A DNA stretch of 64,000 nucleotides, from assembly GCF_014873145.1 (NCBI RefSeq), contig NZ_JADBEK010000001.1:9176001-9240000 (forward strand), in the 5' to 3' direction. Source of the stretch: Nonomuraea angiospora. GTDB taxonomy: Bacteria; Actinomycetota; Actinomycetes; Streptosporangiales; Streptosporangiaceae. Under the pieces are notes generated by a model that saw nothing but the letters and a program-made list of their open reading frames with translations, ran no database searches and was not told the DNA's origin. A program made the translations under genes and the position numbers. Positions 57,439 through 64,000 of this stretch are shown in pieces. How positions within the stretch are numbered: the stretch's first letter is position 1; each line of letters opens with the position of its first letter.

Positions 57439-58368
57439 GTGGACGTGCTCAGCGACGTGATCGCCCTCATGCGCACCGGCAGCCCTCGATCGGCCCGCGT
57501 CGAATGGCGCGCGCCCTGGGGCCAGCGGTTCCCGTCGGTTCCCGGCTCCGCCGGGTTCCAGGTCGTCCTGCGGGGGTCGAGCTGGCTGATCCGGCCCGAC
57601 GGCGACCCGATCGCGCTGTCGGTGGGTGACGTGGTCTTCTTCCCCCACGGCCACGGCTACGCCATGGCCGACTCGCCGTCCACCCCGCTCGCCGAGCCCG
57701 ACTGCGACCCGCTGGACGACGGCCCCGGCCTGTTCGCCTCCGCTTCCGTCGACGGGCCCGCGGCGACGGTGCTGCTGTGCGGCGGCTACCGGCTCGATCC
57801 GGGCCAGGCCCATCCGATCCTGCGCGACCTGCCCGACCTGATCCACCTCCCGGCCGGCGTCGGCCTCCACACCGAGCTGCGCGCCGCCGTCGAAGCCCTG
57901 GGCGCCGAGATCCAGCGCCCGCGGCTGGGCGCCGACACGGTGGTGTCGTCCCTCCTGGACCTGCTGCTGCTCTACATCCTGCGGGCCTGGTTCGAGGGGG
58001 AGCACGGCCAGTGCTCGGTCGGCGGGTGGGCGCAGGCGCTCGCCGATCCCGGCATCAGCGCCGCGCTGGACGCCGTCCACCGCGATCCCGCCCACCCGTG
58101 GACGGTCCAGGAGCTGGGCGCGCGGGCGGGGCTGTCGAGGTCGGCCTTCTCGCGCCGCTTCGGCGAGCTGATCGGCCGGCCGCCGCTTTCGTACCTCACC
58201 TGGTGGCGCCTGGCCACGGCGGCCCACCTCATGCGCGCGTCGGACGCCCCGCTGAGCCGGATCGCCGCCGAGGTGGGCTACACCTCGGAGTTCGCCTTCG
58301 CCAACGCCTTCAAACGGGAGTACGGCGTGGCGCCGGGCCGATATCGCCGCGAGATCTGCCCGGCCTGA
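57439..58368 (+). CDS. AraC family regulator with cupin sensor domain
   Basis: The 309-residue regulator has an N-terminal cupin_6 domain (about 1-180: GFQVVLRGSSWLIRPDGDPIALSVGDVVFFPHGHGYAM) and a C-terminal double HTH (WTVQELGARAGLSRSAFSRRFGELIGRPPLSYLTWWRLATAAHLMR, then IAAEVGYTSEFAFANAFKREYGVAPGRYRR). It lies 88 bp from the divergent oxidoreductase fusion gene and is its probable regulator. The ligand is unknown. Confidence 0.9.
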   Translation: MDVLSDVIALMRTGSPRSARVEWRAPWGQRFPSVPGSAGFQVVLRGSSWLIRPDGDPIALSVGDVVFFPHGHGYAMADSPSTPLAEPDCDPLDDGPGLFASASVDGPAATVLLCGGYRLDPGQAHPILRDLPDLIHLPAGVGLHTELRAAVEALGAEIQRPRLGADTVVSSLLDLLLLYILRAWFEGEHGQCSVGGWAQALADPGISAALDAVHRDPAHPWTVQELGARAGLSRSAFSRRFGELIGRPPLSYLTWWRLATAAHLMRASDAPLSRIAAEVGYTSEFAFANAFKREYGVAPGRYRREICPA

Positions 58369-58520
58369 CTCCTTGCCCCTGCGCAAATAGCTTAAAACGT
58401 AACAATTTCCGAACGACTTCGGGTGCTTGGGAATCTTGTAATAGCCAGGCATTGACGCTTCGCCACTCGCTGATTTACCGTCCTCCCACCGCTTAAAACG
58501 ATTTTGCCGGGAGTGCGGCA
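58369..58520 (+). promoter_or_regulatory. Promoter region of the sugar ABC operon with 10-bp direct repeats
   Basis: GCTTAAAACG occurs exactly at 58390-58399 and 58491-58500, 101 bp apart, in a stretch much richer in A/T than its surroundings. TTGACG near 58452 could be a -35. The second repeat lies 20 bp before the ATG, where a LacI- or DeoR-type repressor could act by looping between the two. No such regulator is in the window. Confidence 0.4.
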
Positions 58521-60017
58521 ATGAATGAAACTCCCGTTCTATCCCTTTCGCAGGTCAGCAAGGCGTTCGGTGCGGTGCGCGCCGTACGCGAGGTCTCTCT
58601 TGAGCTCTTCCCCGGCGAGGTTCACGCGCTCGCGGGGGAGAACGGCGCGGGCAAGTCGACGATCGTGAAGATCCTGTCCGGCGTGCACCGGCCGGACTCG
58701 GGCCGGATCCTGCTGGACGGCGAGCCGGTGGAGTTCGGCGGGCCCGCGGACGCGCAGCGGGCCGGGGTCGCGGTCATCTACCAGGAGCCGACCCTCTTTC
58801 CCGACCTGTCGGTCATGGAGAACATCTTCATGGGCCGCCAGCCCCGCGGCCGCCTCGGCATCGACCGGCGGGCCATGCGCGCGGGCGCCGCCGAGCTGTT
58901 CGGGCGGCTCGGCGTGCACCTCGACCCCGACCAGCCGGCCCGTGGCCTGTCGATCGCCGACCAGCAGCTCGTGGAGATCGCCAAGGCGCTGTCGCGGCAG
59001 GCGCGGGTGCTCGTCATGGACGAGCCCACCGCCGCCCTGTCGGGCACGGAGGTGGCCCGGCTGTTCGGCGTGGCCCGGACGCTGCGCTCGCAGGGCTGCG
59101 CGCTGCTGTTCATCTCGCACCGGCTGGAGGAGATCTTCGAGCTGTGCCAGAGGGTCACCACCCTGCGTGACGGCGCGTACGTGGCCGAGGACCTGATCGC
59201 CGGCATCACCCCCGACGACCTGGTACGCCGCATGGTCGGCAGGGAGCTGGAGGCGCTGTTCCCCAAGCAGGAGACGGAGGCCGGCGAGGTCGCGCTCAAG
59301 GTGCGCCGGCTCACCCGCGAGGGCGTCTTCACCGACGTCTCCTTCGAAGTGCGGCGGGGCGAGATCGTCGCGCTGGCCGGGCTCGTCGGGGCCGGGCGCA
59401 GCGAGGTGGCCAGGGCCGTGTTCGGCATCGACCGGTGGGACGCGGGGAGCGTCGAGGTGGCCGGCCGGCGGCTGCGGCCCGCCAGCCCGACGGCGGCCAT
59501 GGCGGCGGGGCTGGCGCTCGTGCCCGAGGACCGGCGGCAGCAGGGGCTCGTCATGGACCTGTCCATCGAGCGCAACATCGGGCTCGCCGGCCTGGCCGAC
59601 GTGCGCCGGGGGCCGCTGGTCTCCCGCGCGGCCGAGCGGGAGCGGGCCCGGGACTGGGCGGTGCGGCTGCGGCTGAAGTTCGCGCGGCTGACGGACGCCG
59701 TGGACGTGCTGTCCGGCGGCAACCAGCAGAAGGTCGTGCTGGCCAAGTGGCTGGCGCGCCGGCCGTCGGTGCTCATCGTGGACGAGCCGACCCGCGGGAT
59801 CGACGTGGCCACCAAGGCCGAGGTGCACCGGCTGCTGTCGGAGCTGGCCGGGAGCGGGGTGGCGGTGCTGATGATCTCGTCCGAGCTGCCCGAGGTGCTG
59901 GGAATGGCCGACCGGGTGCTGGTCATGCACGAGGGGCGGCTGGCGGCGGAGATCCCGCGCGCGGACGCCACCGAGGAGAGCGTGATGGCCGCCGCCACCG
60001 GAAGGAGCCGCGGGTGA
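58521..60017 (+). CDS. rhaT: Sugar ABC transporter ATPase, rhamnose/ribose type (two ABC domains)
   Basis: The 498-residue protein has two nucleotide-binding domains. The first shows Walker [10 protein letters not shown] (40-48), signature [16 protein letters not shown] and Walker [12 protein letters not shown]. The second shows a degenerate Walker A (GLVGAGRSE), signature [19 protein letters not shown] and [11 protein letters not shown]. This is the carbohydrate CUT2 class (RbsA/XylG/RhaT). The ATG follows GGGAG at good spacing. The stop overlaps a GTG as GTGA, the first of three repeated start regions before the permease gene. Confidence 0.88.
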   Translation: MNETPVLSLSQVSKAFGAVRAVREVSLELFPGEVHALAGENGAGKSTIVKILSGVHRPDSGRILLDGEPVEFGGPADAQRAGVAVIYQEPTLFPDLSVMENIFMGRQPRGRLGIDRRAMRAGAAELFGRLGVHLDPDQPARGLSIADQQLVEIAKALSRQARVLVMDEPTAALSGTEVARLFGVARTLRSQGCALLFISHRLEEIFELCQRVTTLRDGAYVAEDLIAGITPDDLVRRMVGRELEALFPKQETEAGEVALKVRRLTREGVFTDVSFEVRRGEIVALAGLVGAGRSEVARAVFGIDRWDAGSVEVAGRRLRPASPTAAMAAGLALVPEDRRQQGLVMDLSIERNIGLAGLADVRRGPLVSRAAERERARDWAVRLRLKFARLTDAVDVLSGGNQQKVVLAKWLARRPSVLIVDEPTRGIDVATKAEVHRLLSELAGSGVAVLMISSELPEVLGMADRVLVMHEGRLAAEIPRADATEESVMAAATGRSRG

Positions 60018-60078
60018 CCGCCACCGTAGGGAGCCGCGCGTGACAGCCACCGGAAGGAGCCGCGCGTGACCGCCACCG
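60001..60078 (+). repeat. 26-bp triplicated ribosome-binding-site/start region
   Basis: GTGA occurs at 60014, 60040 and 60066, each 26 bp apart, each followed by C(C/A)GCCACCG and preceded by GGAGCCGCG. The first GTG is the one overlapping the ATPase stop. It encodes a 9-residue mini-ORF ending in the second GTGA, which opens another 9-residue mini-ORF ending in the third GTGA, the permease start. Since 26 is not a multiple of three, each copy closes its own frame at the next start, giving a chain of stop-start couplings. Confidence 0.9.
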
Positions 60079-61202
60079 TCACCAGGACCGAGGCCGGGCG
60101 CCGCGACGGCGGGCGGCGGCTCGTGGACCGGGTCGCGCGGGTGCGCGAGCTCGGCATCGTGGTCGCGCTCGGCCTGCTCTTCGGCGTCACCGGCGCCGTC
60201 AACCCGTCCTTCCTCACCTACGCCAGCCTGCGCGACATCCTGCTGAACTCCGCCATCGTCGCCATGCTCGCCGTCGGCCAGACGCTCGTGGTCATCACCA
60301 GGAACGTGGACCTGTCCGTCAGCTCCGTGGTGGGGCTGTCGGCGTTCGGGGGCGCGCTGGTCCTGGCCGACCACCCGGGCGTGCCGATACCGGTCGTCAT
60401 CGCGGGCTGCGTGGTGCTCGGCGCCCTGTGCGGGGCGGTCAACGGGCTGCTCGTCGGGGCGGCCAAGGTGCCCGCGCTGGTGGCCACCCTCGGCACCCTG
60501 TACGCCTTCCGCGGCATCGACTTCGCCTGGGCCGGCGGACGCCAGGTGAACGCGGCCGACATGCCCGAAGGCTTCCTGTCCCTGGGCGCGCGCTCGGTGC
60601 TCGGCGTGCCGCTGCTCGCGCTGGTCGCCCTGGTCGTGCTGCTGGTGGTCGGGTGGATGCTGGGCAACCTGCGCGCCGGCCGCGAGCTGTACGCCATCGG
60701 CTCCAACCCCGAGGCGGCGGTGCTGGCCGGGATCCGGGTGCGGCGCAGGATCGTCGCGGCGTTCGTGGCCAACGGGGCGCTGGCGGGGCTGGCCGGGGTC
60801 ATGTGGGCGGCCCGCTTCGGCACCGTGGACGCCACCGTGGCGACCGGCAAGGAGCTCGACGTGGTCGCCGCCGTCGTGGTGGGCGGGGTGGCCATCTTCG
60901 GCGGCAGCGGCACGGTGTACGGGGCGGCGCTCGGGGCACTGCTGCTGACCGGCATCACCAGCGCGCTGGCCGTGCTCCGGGTGGACGCGCTCGCCCAGAC
61001 CGCCATCAACGGCGCGCTGCTGCTGGCCGCCATCGTCCTCGACCGCGTGCTCGCGCTCCGCGTCGCCGCGGCCCTGCGCCGCCGCAGATTCCACGACCCC
61101 GCCGAACCGGACGACCGCGCTGAACCGGACGACCGCGCGAACCCCGCAGACCCCGCTTACCGTGCAGACCCCGCCTCAGGGAGGACCGCCGATGGCAGCT
61201 GA
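60066..61202 (+). CDS. rhaP: Sugar ABC transporter permease (rhamnose type, RhaP-like)
   Basis: The 378-residue CUT2 permease has about nine helices with AVGQTLVVITRNVDLSVSSVVGLSAFGGAL, GAVNGLLVGAAKVPALVATLGTLYAFRGI and GRELYAIGSNPEAAVLAGI, the EAA-like coupling region. The C-terminus carries a low-complexity acidic/basic tail of about 40 residues (AEPDDR repeated twice, then NPADPAYRADPA) that overlaps the next gene's start by 11 bp; this tail may be spurious extension. Translation starts at the last of three repeated GTG sites. Confidence 0.87.
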   Translation: MTATVTRTEAGRRDGGRRLVDRVARVRELGIVVALGLLFGVTGAVNPSFLTYASLRDILLNSAIVAMLAVGQTLVVITRNVDLSVSSVVGLSAFGGALVLADHPGVPIPVVIAGCVVLGALCGAVNGLLVGAAKVPALVATLGTLYAFRGIDFAWAGGRQVNAADMPEGFLSLGARSVLGVPLLALVALVVLLVVGWMLGNLRAGRELYAIGSNPEAAVLAGIRVRRRIVAAFVANGALAGLAGVMWAARFGTVDATVATGKELDVVAAVVVGGVAIFGGSGTVYGAALGALLLTGITSALAVLRVDALAQTAINGALLLAAIVLDRVLALRVAAALRRRRFHDPAEPDDRAEPDDRANPADPAYRADPASGRTADGS

Positions 61203-62175
61203 TCTCGCTCGGACGGCGCGCCGGTGGGAGGGGCTCATCCTCGTGCTGCTCGTCGGCGTGAGCGTCTGGGCCTCGCTCGGCGTGGACGGGTTCGCGAACG
61301 GGTCCAACGTCTCCTTCCTGCTCCTCGACACCACCGAGATCGCCCTCATGGCCCTGACCATGACGCTGGTCATCGTGGCGGCCGAGATCGACCTGTCGGT
61401 GGCCTCCACGCTGGGCCTGTCGTGCGCGGTGCTCGGCGGGCTGTGGAACGCGGGGCTGCCGATCGAGGCGATCATGCCCATCTGCCTGCTGGTGGGCGCC
61501 CTGTGCGGCGCGTTCAACGGGCTGCTCGTCACCCGCCTCGGCCTGCCCTCGCTGGCGGTCACCATCGGGACGTTCGCGCTGTTCCGCGGCCTGGCGTACG
61601 TCATGCTGGGCGACCAGGCGGTGGCCGACCTGCCGCCCGCGTACACGAGCCTGGCCACCGCGTCCATCGGCCCGATCCCGCTGGCGTCCGTGCTGGTCGC
61701 GGTGCTGGCGGTGGTGGCGGCCACGCTGCTGCACGCGACCGGGCTGGGCCGCTCGATCGTCGCGCTCGGCTCGAACGAGGAGGCCGCCTACTTCGCCGGC
61801 GTCCGGGTGAAGCGGATCAAGTTCTGGCTGTTCGTGGCCTCCGGGGTGATGGCGTCGCTGGCCTCCCTCGTCTACACGTTCCGCTACGCCAGCGCCAGGG
61901 CGGACAACGGCGTCGGGCTCGAACTGGCCGTGGTGGCCGCCGTGCTGCTCGGCGGCGTGTCGATCTTCGGCGGGCGCGGCACGCTGCCCGGCGTCCTCAT
62001 GGCGGTGCTGCTGCTCGGCGTCGTGCGCAACGCGCTCATCCTCGCCGACGTGGCCAACGAGGTCCTGAACTTCGTGACGGGCCTGCTGCTCGTCGCATCC
62101 GTGCTGGCGCCGAACCTGGGGGCGGTATGGCGGCGGCGCACCTCACCACAAGTGGAAGGGAAGTCCGTTTCATGA
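61192..62175 (+). CDS. rhaQ: Sugar ABC transporter permease (rhamnose type, RhaQ-like)
   Basis: The 327-residue second CUT2 permease shows LMALTMTLVIVAAEIDLSVASTLGLSCAVLGGL, GAFNGLLVTRLGLPSLAVTIGTFALFRGLAYVMLGDQAV and GRSIVALGSNEEAAYFAGV. ATG 61192 lies 7 bases after GGGAGG and inside the end of the previous gene. It pairs with the first permease to form the membrane channel, as expected for rhamnose systems, which have two different permeases. Confidence 0.87.
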   Translation: MAADLARTARRWEGLILVLLVGVSVWASLGVDGFANGSNVSFLLLDTTEIALMALTMTLVIVAAEIDLSVASTLGLSCAVLGGLWNAGLPIEAIMPICLLVGALCGAFNGLLVTRLGLPSLAVTIGTFALFRGLAYVMLGDQAVADLPPAYTSLATASIGPIPLASVLVAVLAVVAATLLHATGLGRSIVALGSNEEAAYFAGVRVKRIKFWLFVASGVMASLASLVYTFRYASARADNGVGLELAVVAAVLLGGVSIFGGRGTLPGVLMAVLLLGVVRNALILADVANEVLNFVTGLLLVASVLAPNLGAVWRRRTSPQVEGKSVS

Positions 62176-63257
62176 CAACGCGCACCCCCTGGCGGCCTAC
62201 GGCGCTCCTTGCCGGACTCGTCCTGCTGACGGCCGCCTGCGGCGGCACCACCAAGAGCGACGTGGCACAGCAGTCCTCCGCCTCCGCCACGGCCGCCGCG
62301 TCCTCGGCCCCGGCCGCGGATCCGAACGCCCCGCTCAAGCAGGGACTGAAGATCGCGTTCCTGCCCAAGCAGGTCAACAACCCGTACTTCACGATCGCCG
62401 ACAACGGCGGGATCGAGGCCGCCAAGGAGTTCGGCGGCGAGGGCAAGGAGGTCGGGCCGTCCGACGCCAGCGCGTCCTCGCAGGTCTCCTACATCAACAC
62501 GCTGATGCAGCAGAAGCAGGACGCCATCGTCATCTCCGCGAACGACCCGAACGCCGTCGTGCCCGCGCTCAAGCAGGCCATGGCCGCCGGGGTCAAGGTC
62601 GTCAGCTACGACTCCGACACCGCCCCCGAGGGCCGCGACGTGTTCGTCAACCAGGCCAGCCCCGAGGACCTGGGCCGGACCGAGGTGCAGCTGCTGGCCG
62701 AGCAGATCGGGCACAAGGGCAAGATCGCCGTGCTCTCCGCCACCCCCAACGCGACGAACCAGAACACCTGGATCGACTTCATGAAGGACGAGCTCAAGAA
62801 GCCCGAGTACAAGGACATGGAGCTGGTCAAGGTCGCCTACGGCAACGACGACGACCAGAAGTCGTTCACCGAGACGCAGGGGCTGCTGCGCTCGTACCCG
62901 GACCTGGCGGGCATCATCTCGCCCACGACCGTGGGGATCGCCGCGGCGGCCCGCTACCTGTCGGACTCGCCGTCCAAGGGCAAGGTCAAGCTGACCGGGC
63001 TCGGCACCCCCAACCAGCTCAGGAAGTTCGTCAAGGACGGCACCATCGAGGCGTTCGAGCTGTGGAACCCGGCCGACCTGGGCTACCTGGCCTCCTACGC
63101 GGCGGCGGCGCTGGCGTCCGGGCAGATCACCGGGGCCGAAGGGGAGAAGTTCAAGGCGGGCAAGCTCGGCGAGTACACGATCGGGGCCAAGGGCGAGGTG
63201 CTGCTGGGCAAGCCGACCGTGTTCAACAAGGACAACATCGACAAGTTCGACTTCTGA
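62172..63257 (+). CDS. rhaS: Rhamnose-type ABC substrate-binding lipoprotein
   Basis: The 361-residue protein has a lipoprotein signal with LTAAC lipobox and a Ser/Ala-rich linker. The Peripla_BP_4 fold follows: IAFLPKQVNNPYFTIADNGGIEAAKEFGGEGKEVGPSDASASSQVSYINTLMQQKQDAIVISANDPNAV in the pattern of the RhaS family, which also resembles AI-2-binding LsrB. The start overlaps the permease stop as ATGA. Rhamnose is the best guess for the ligand; no rhamnose isomerase or kinase gene is seen in the window. Confidence 0.82.
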   Translation: MTTRTPWRPTALLAGLVLLTAACGGTTKSDVAQQSSASATAAASSAPAADPNAPLKQGLKIAFLPKQVNNPYFTIADNGGIEAAKEFGGEGKEVGPSDASASSQVSYINTLMQQKQDAIVISANDPNAVVPALKQAMAAGVKVVSYDSDTAPEGRDVFVNQASPEDLGRTEVQLLAEQIGHKGKIAVLSATPNATNQNTWIDFMKDELKKPEYKDMELVKVAYGNDDDQKSFTETQGLLRSYPDLAGIISPTTVGIAAAARYLSDSPSKGKVKLTGLGTPNQLRKFVKDGTIEAFELWNPADLGYLASYAAAALASGQITGAEGEKFKAGKLGEYTIGAKGEVLLGKPTVFNKDNIDKFDF

Positions 63258-63277
63258 GGCTCTGAGGCTTCTGACGC

Positions 63278-63943
63278 TCACGCCCGGCCGCGCGGCACGA
63301 CCAGGCCCGACTCGTACGCCATGACGACGGCCTGGGTCCTGTCGCGCAGGCCGAGCTTGTTCAGCACCCGGCTCACGTGGGTCTTGACCGTCTCCTCTGT
63401 GACCACCAGCCTGGCCGCGATCTCGGGGTTGGACAGGCCCTCGGCGACCAGCCGCAGGACCTGCGTCTCGCGCGGGGTCAGCGCGGACAGCCCCCCGGCC
63501 TCCGGCCTCGGGCCGCCCATGCGGGCGAACTCGCTGATGAGGCGGCGGGTGACGGCCGGGGCCAGCAGCGCCTCGCCGGCGGCGATCACGCGTACGGCGT
63601 CGAAGAGGCGCTCGGCGGTGACGTCCTTGAGCAGGAAGCCGCTGGCTCCGGCGCGCAGGGCGTCGTAGACGTACTCGTCCAGGTCGAACGTGGTCAGGAT
63701 GAGCACCCTCGGCCCGCCGTTGAGGCGCCTGGTGGCCTCGATGCCGTCCATGACCGGCATGCGCACGTCCATGAGCACCACGTCGGGGGACAGCTCGCGG
63801 CAGACCCGCACCGCCTCGGCCCCGTCGGCGGCGGTGCCCGCGACCTCGAAGTCCGGCTGGGTGTCGAGCAGCTCGGCGAACCCCGTCCGCACCACCAGAT
63901 GGTCGTCGGCGATCACGATCCTGAGCCTGCCGGGCCCGCTCAT
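63278..63943 (-). CDS. NarL/LuxR-family response regulator
   Basis: The 221-residue regulator has IADDHLVVRTGFAELL, phosphoacceptor Asp59 (VLMDVRMPVMDGIEATRRL), LLKDVTAERLFDAVRVIAAG and a LuxR HTH (LTPRETQVLRLVAEGLSNPEIAARLVVTEETVKTHVSRVLNKLGLRDR). Its start overlaps the kinase stop as ATGA (63940-63943). It converges on rhaS, 20 bp away, with no clear terminator between them. It is paired with the kinase, not with the transporter. Confidence 0.92.
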   Translation of the reverse strand: MSGPGRLRIVIADDHLVVRTGFAELLDTQPDFEVAGTAADGAEAVRVCRELSPDVVLMDVRMPVMDGIEATRRLNGGPRVLILTTFDLDEYVYDALRAGASGFLLKDVTAERLFDAVRVIAAGEALLAPAVTRRLISEFARMGGPRPEAGGLSALTPRETQVLRLVAEGLSNPEIAARLVVTEETVKTHVSRVLNKLGLRDRTQAVVMAYESGLVVPRGRA

Positions 63944-64000
63944 GCGCCCTCCTCGTCCCGTCCGGGCAGGCGGGCCTCCACCAGGAACCCGCCGCCCTGG
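63940..64000 (-). CDS. Sensor histidine kinase, extreme C-terminus (runs off the right edge)
   Basis: The last 19 codons are QGGGFLVEARLPGRDEEGA followed by TGA. The GGGFLVEARLPG stretch is the usual end of the ATPase domain of NarX/DesK-type kinases that partner NarL regulators. It overlaps the regulator's start by 4 bases, supporting a two-component pair transcribed leftward. Confidence 0.75.
   Translation of the reverse strand, partial: QGGGFLVEARLPGRDEEGA

Overview
The window is about 64 kb of high-G+C DNA (GTG and TTG starts are frequent and third codon positions are strongly G/C). Gene content and order point to a filamentous actinobacterium, most likely of the Streptosporangiales (Nonomuraea- or Streptosporangium-like); the genus is inferred. 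The backbone matches the conserved block that runs in mycobacteria from Rv3258c to Rv3235: DUF3499, manB, a TobH-like SIS protein, ahcY, mtrA-mtrB-lpqB, comF, hpf, secA and an Rv3235-like gene.

Layout. 1-4.7 kb: start of a metallopeptidase gene, DUF3499, a tightly coupled sugar-phosphate operon (manB, Trm112-like, SIS isomerase) and a cation-diffusion exporter. 4.7-7.6 kb: a divergent pair, an MprF/LysX-like membrane aminoacyl-lipid synthase and a membrane-anchored esterase. 7.6-10.9 kb: a MerR regulator and two different S-adenosylhomocysteine hydrolases. 10.9-17.6 kb: a small WXG100/YbaB-type cluster, a DUF305 lipoprotein, two tandem secreted LVIVD beta-propeller proteins and an RDD protein. 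17.6-24.2 kb: SpoIIM and the overlapping DUF58-MoxR-DUF4350-DUF4129-membrane protein operon. 24.5-31.5 kb: mtrA-mtrB-lpqB, comF, an odd intergenic leader, hpf and an orphan NarL-type regulator preceded by a coupled 26-codon ORF. 31.5-34.4 kb: two repeat-filled spacers (64-bp and 37-bp units) around an AlkX/YcaQ-type DNA glycosylase gene. 34.4-38.2 kb: a small membrane protein, secA and the Rv3235-like gene.

38.6-46 kb holds a self-contained N-acetylglucosamine uptake locus: EIIC (NagE), a DasR-like GntR regulator, a SIS-type glucosamine-6-phosphate deaminase, EIIB, EIIA, HPr, enzyme I and a NagZ-like lipoprotein. DasR-like operators lie in the central divergent promoter and before ptsH. An isolated ATP synthase subunit a gene follows. 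46.8-50.2 kb: three HAD proteins and two small proteins. 50.2-53.7 kb: a MecA_N-type penicillin-binding protein diverging from a LysR regulator coupled to a cytoplasmic beta-lactamase-like protein. 53.7-58.4 kb: acetoacetyl-CoA synthetase, an NmrA-oxidoreductase fusion and an AraC regulator. 58.5-63.3 kb: a rhamnose-type ABC transporter operon with a 26-bp triplicated translation-start region. The right edge has a NarL-type regulator and the tail of its histidine kinase.

No tRNA, rRNA, CRISPR array, insertion sequence or phage gene was recognised. The window reads as chromosomal core plus lineage-specific additions.
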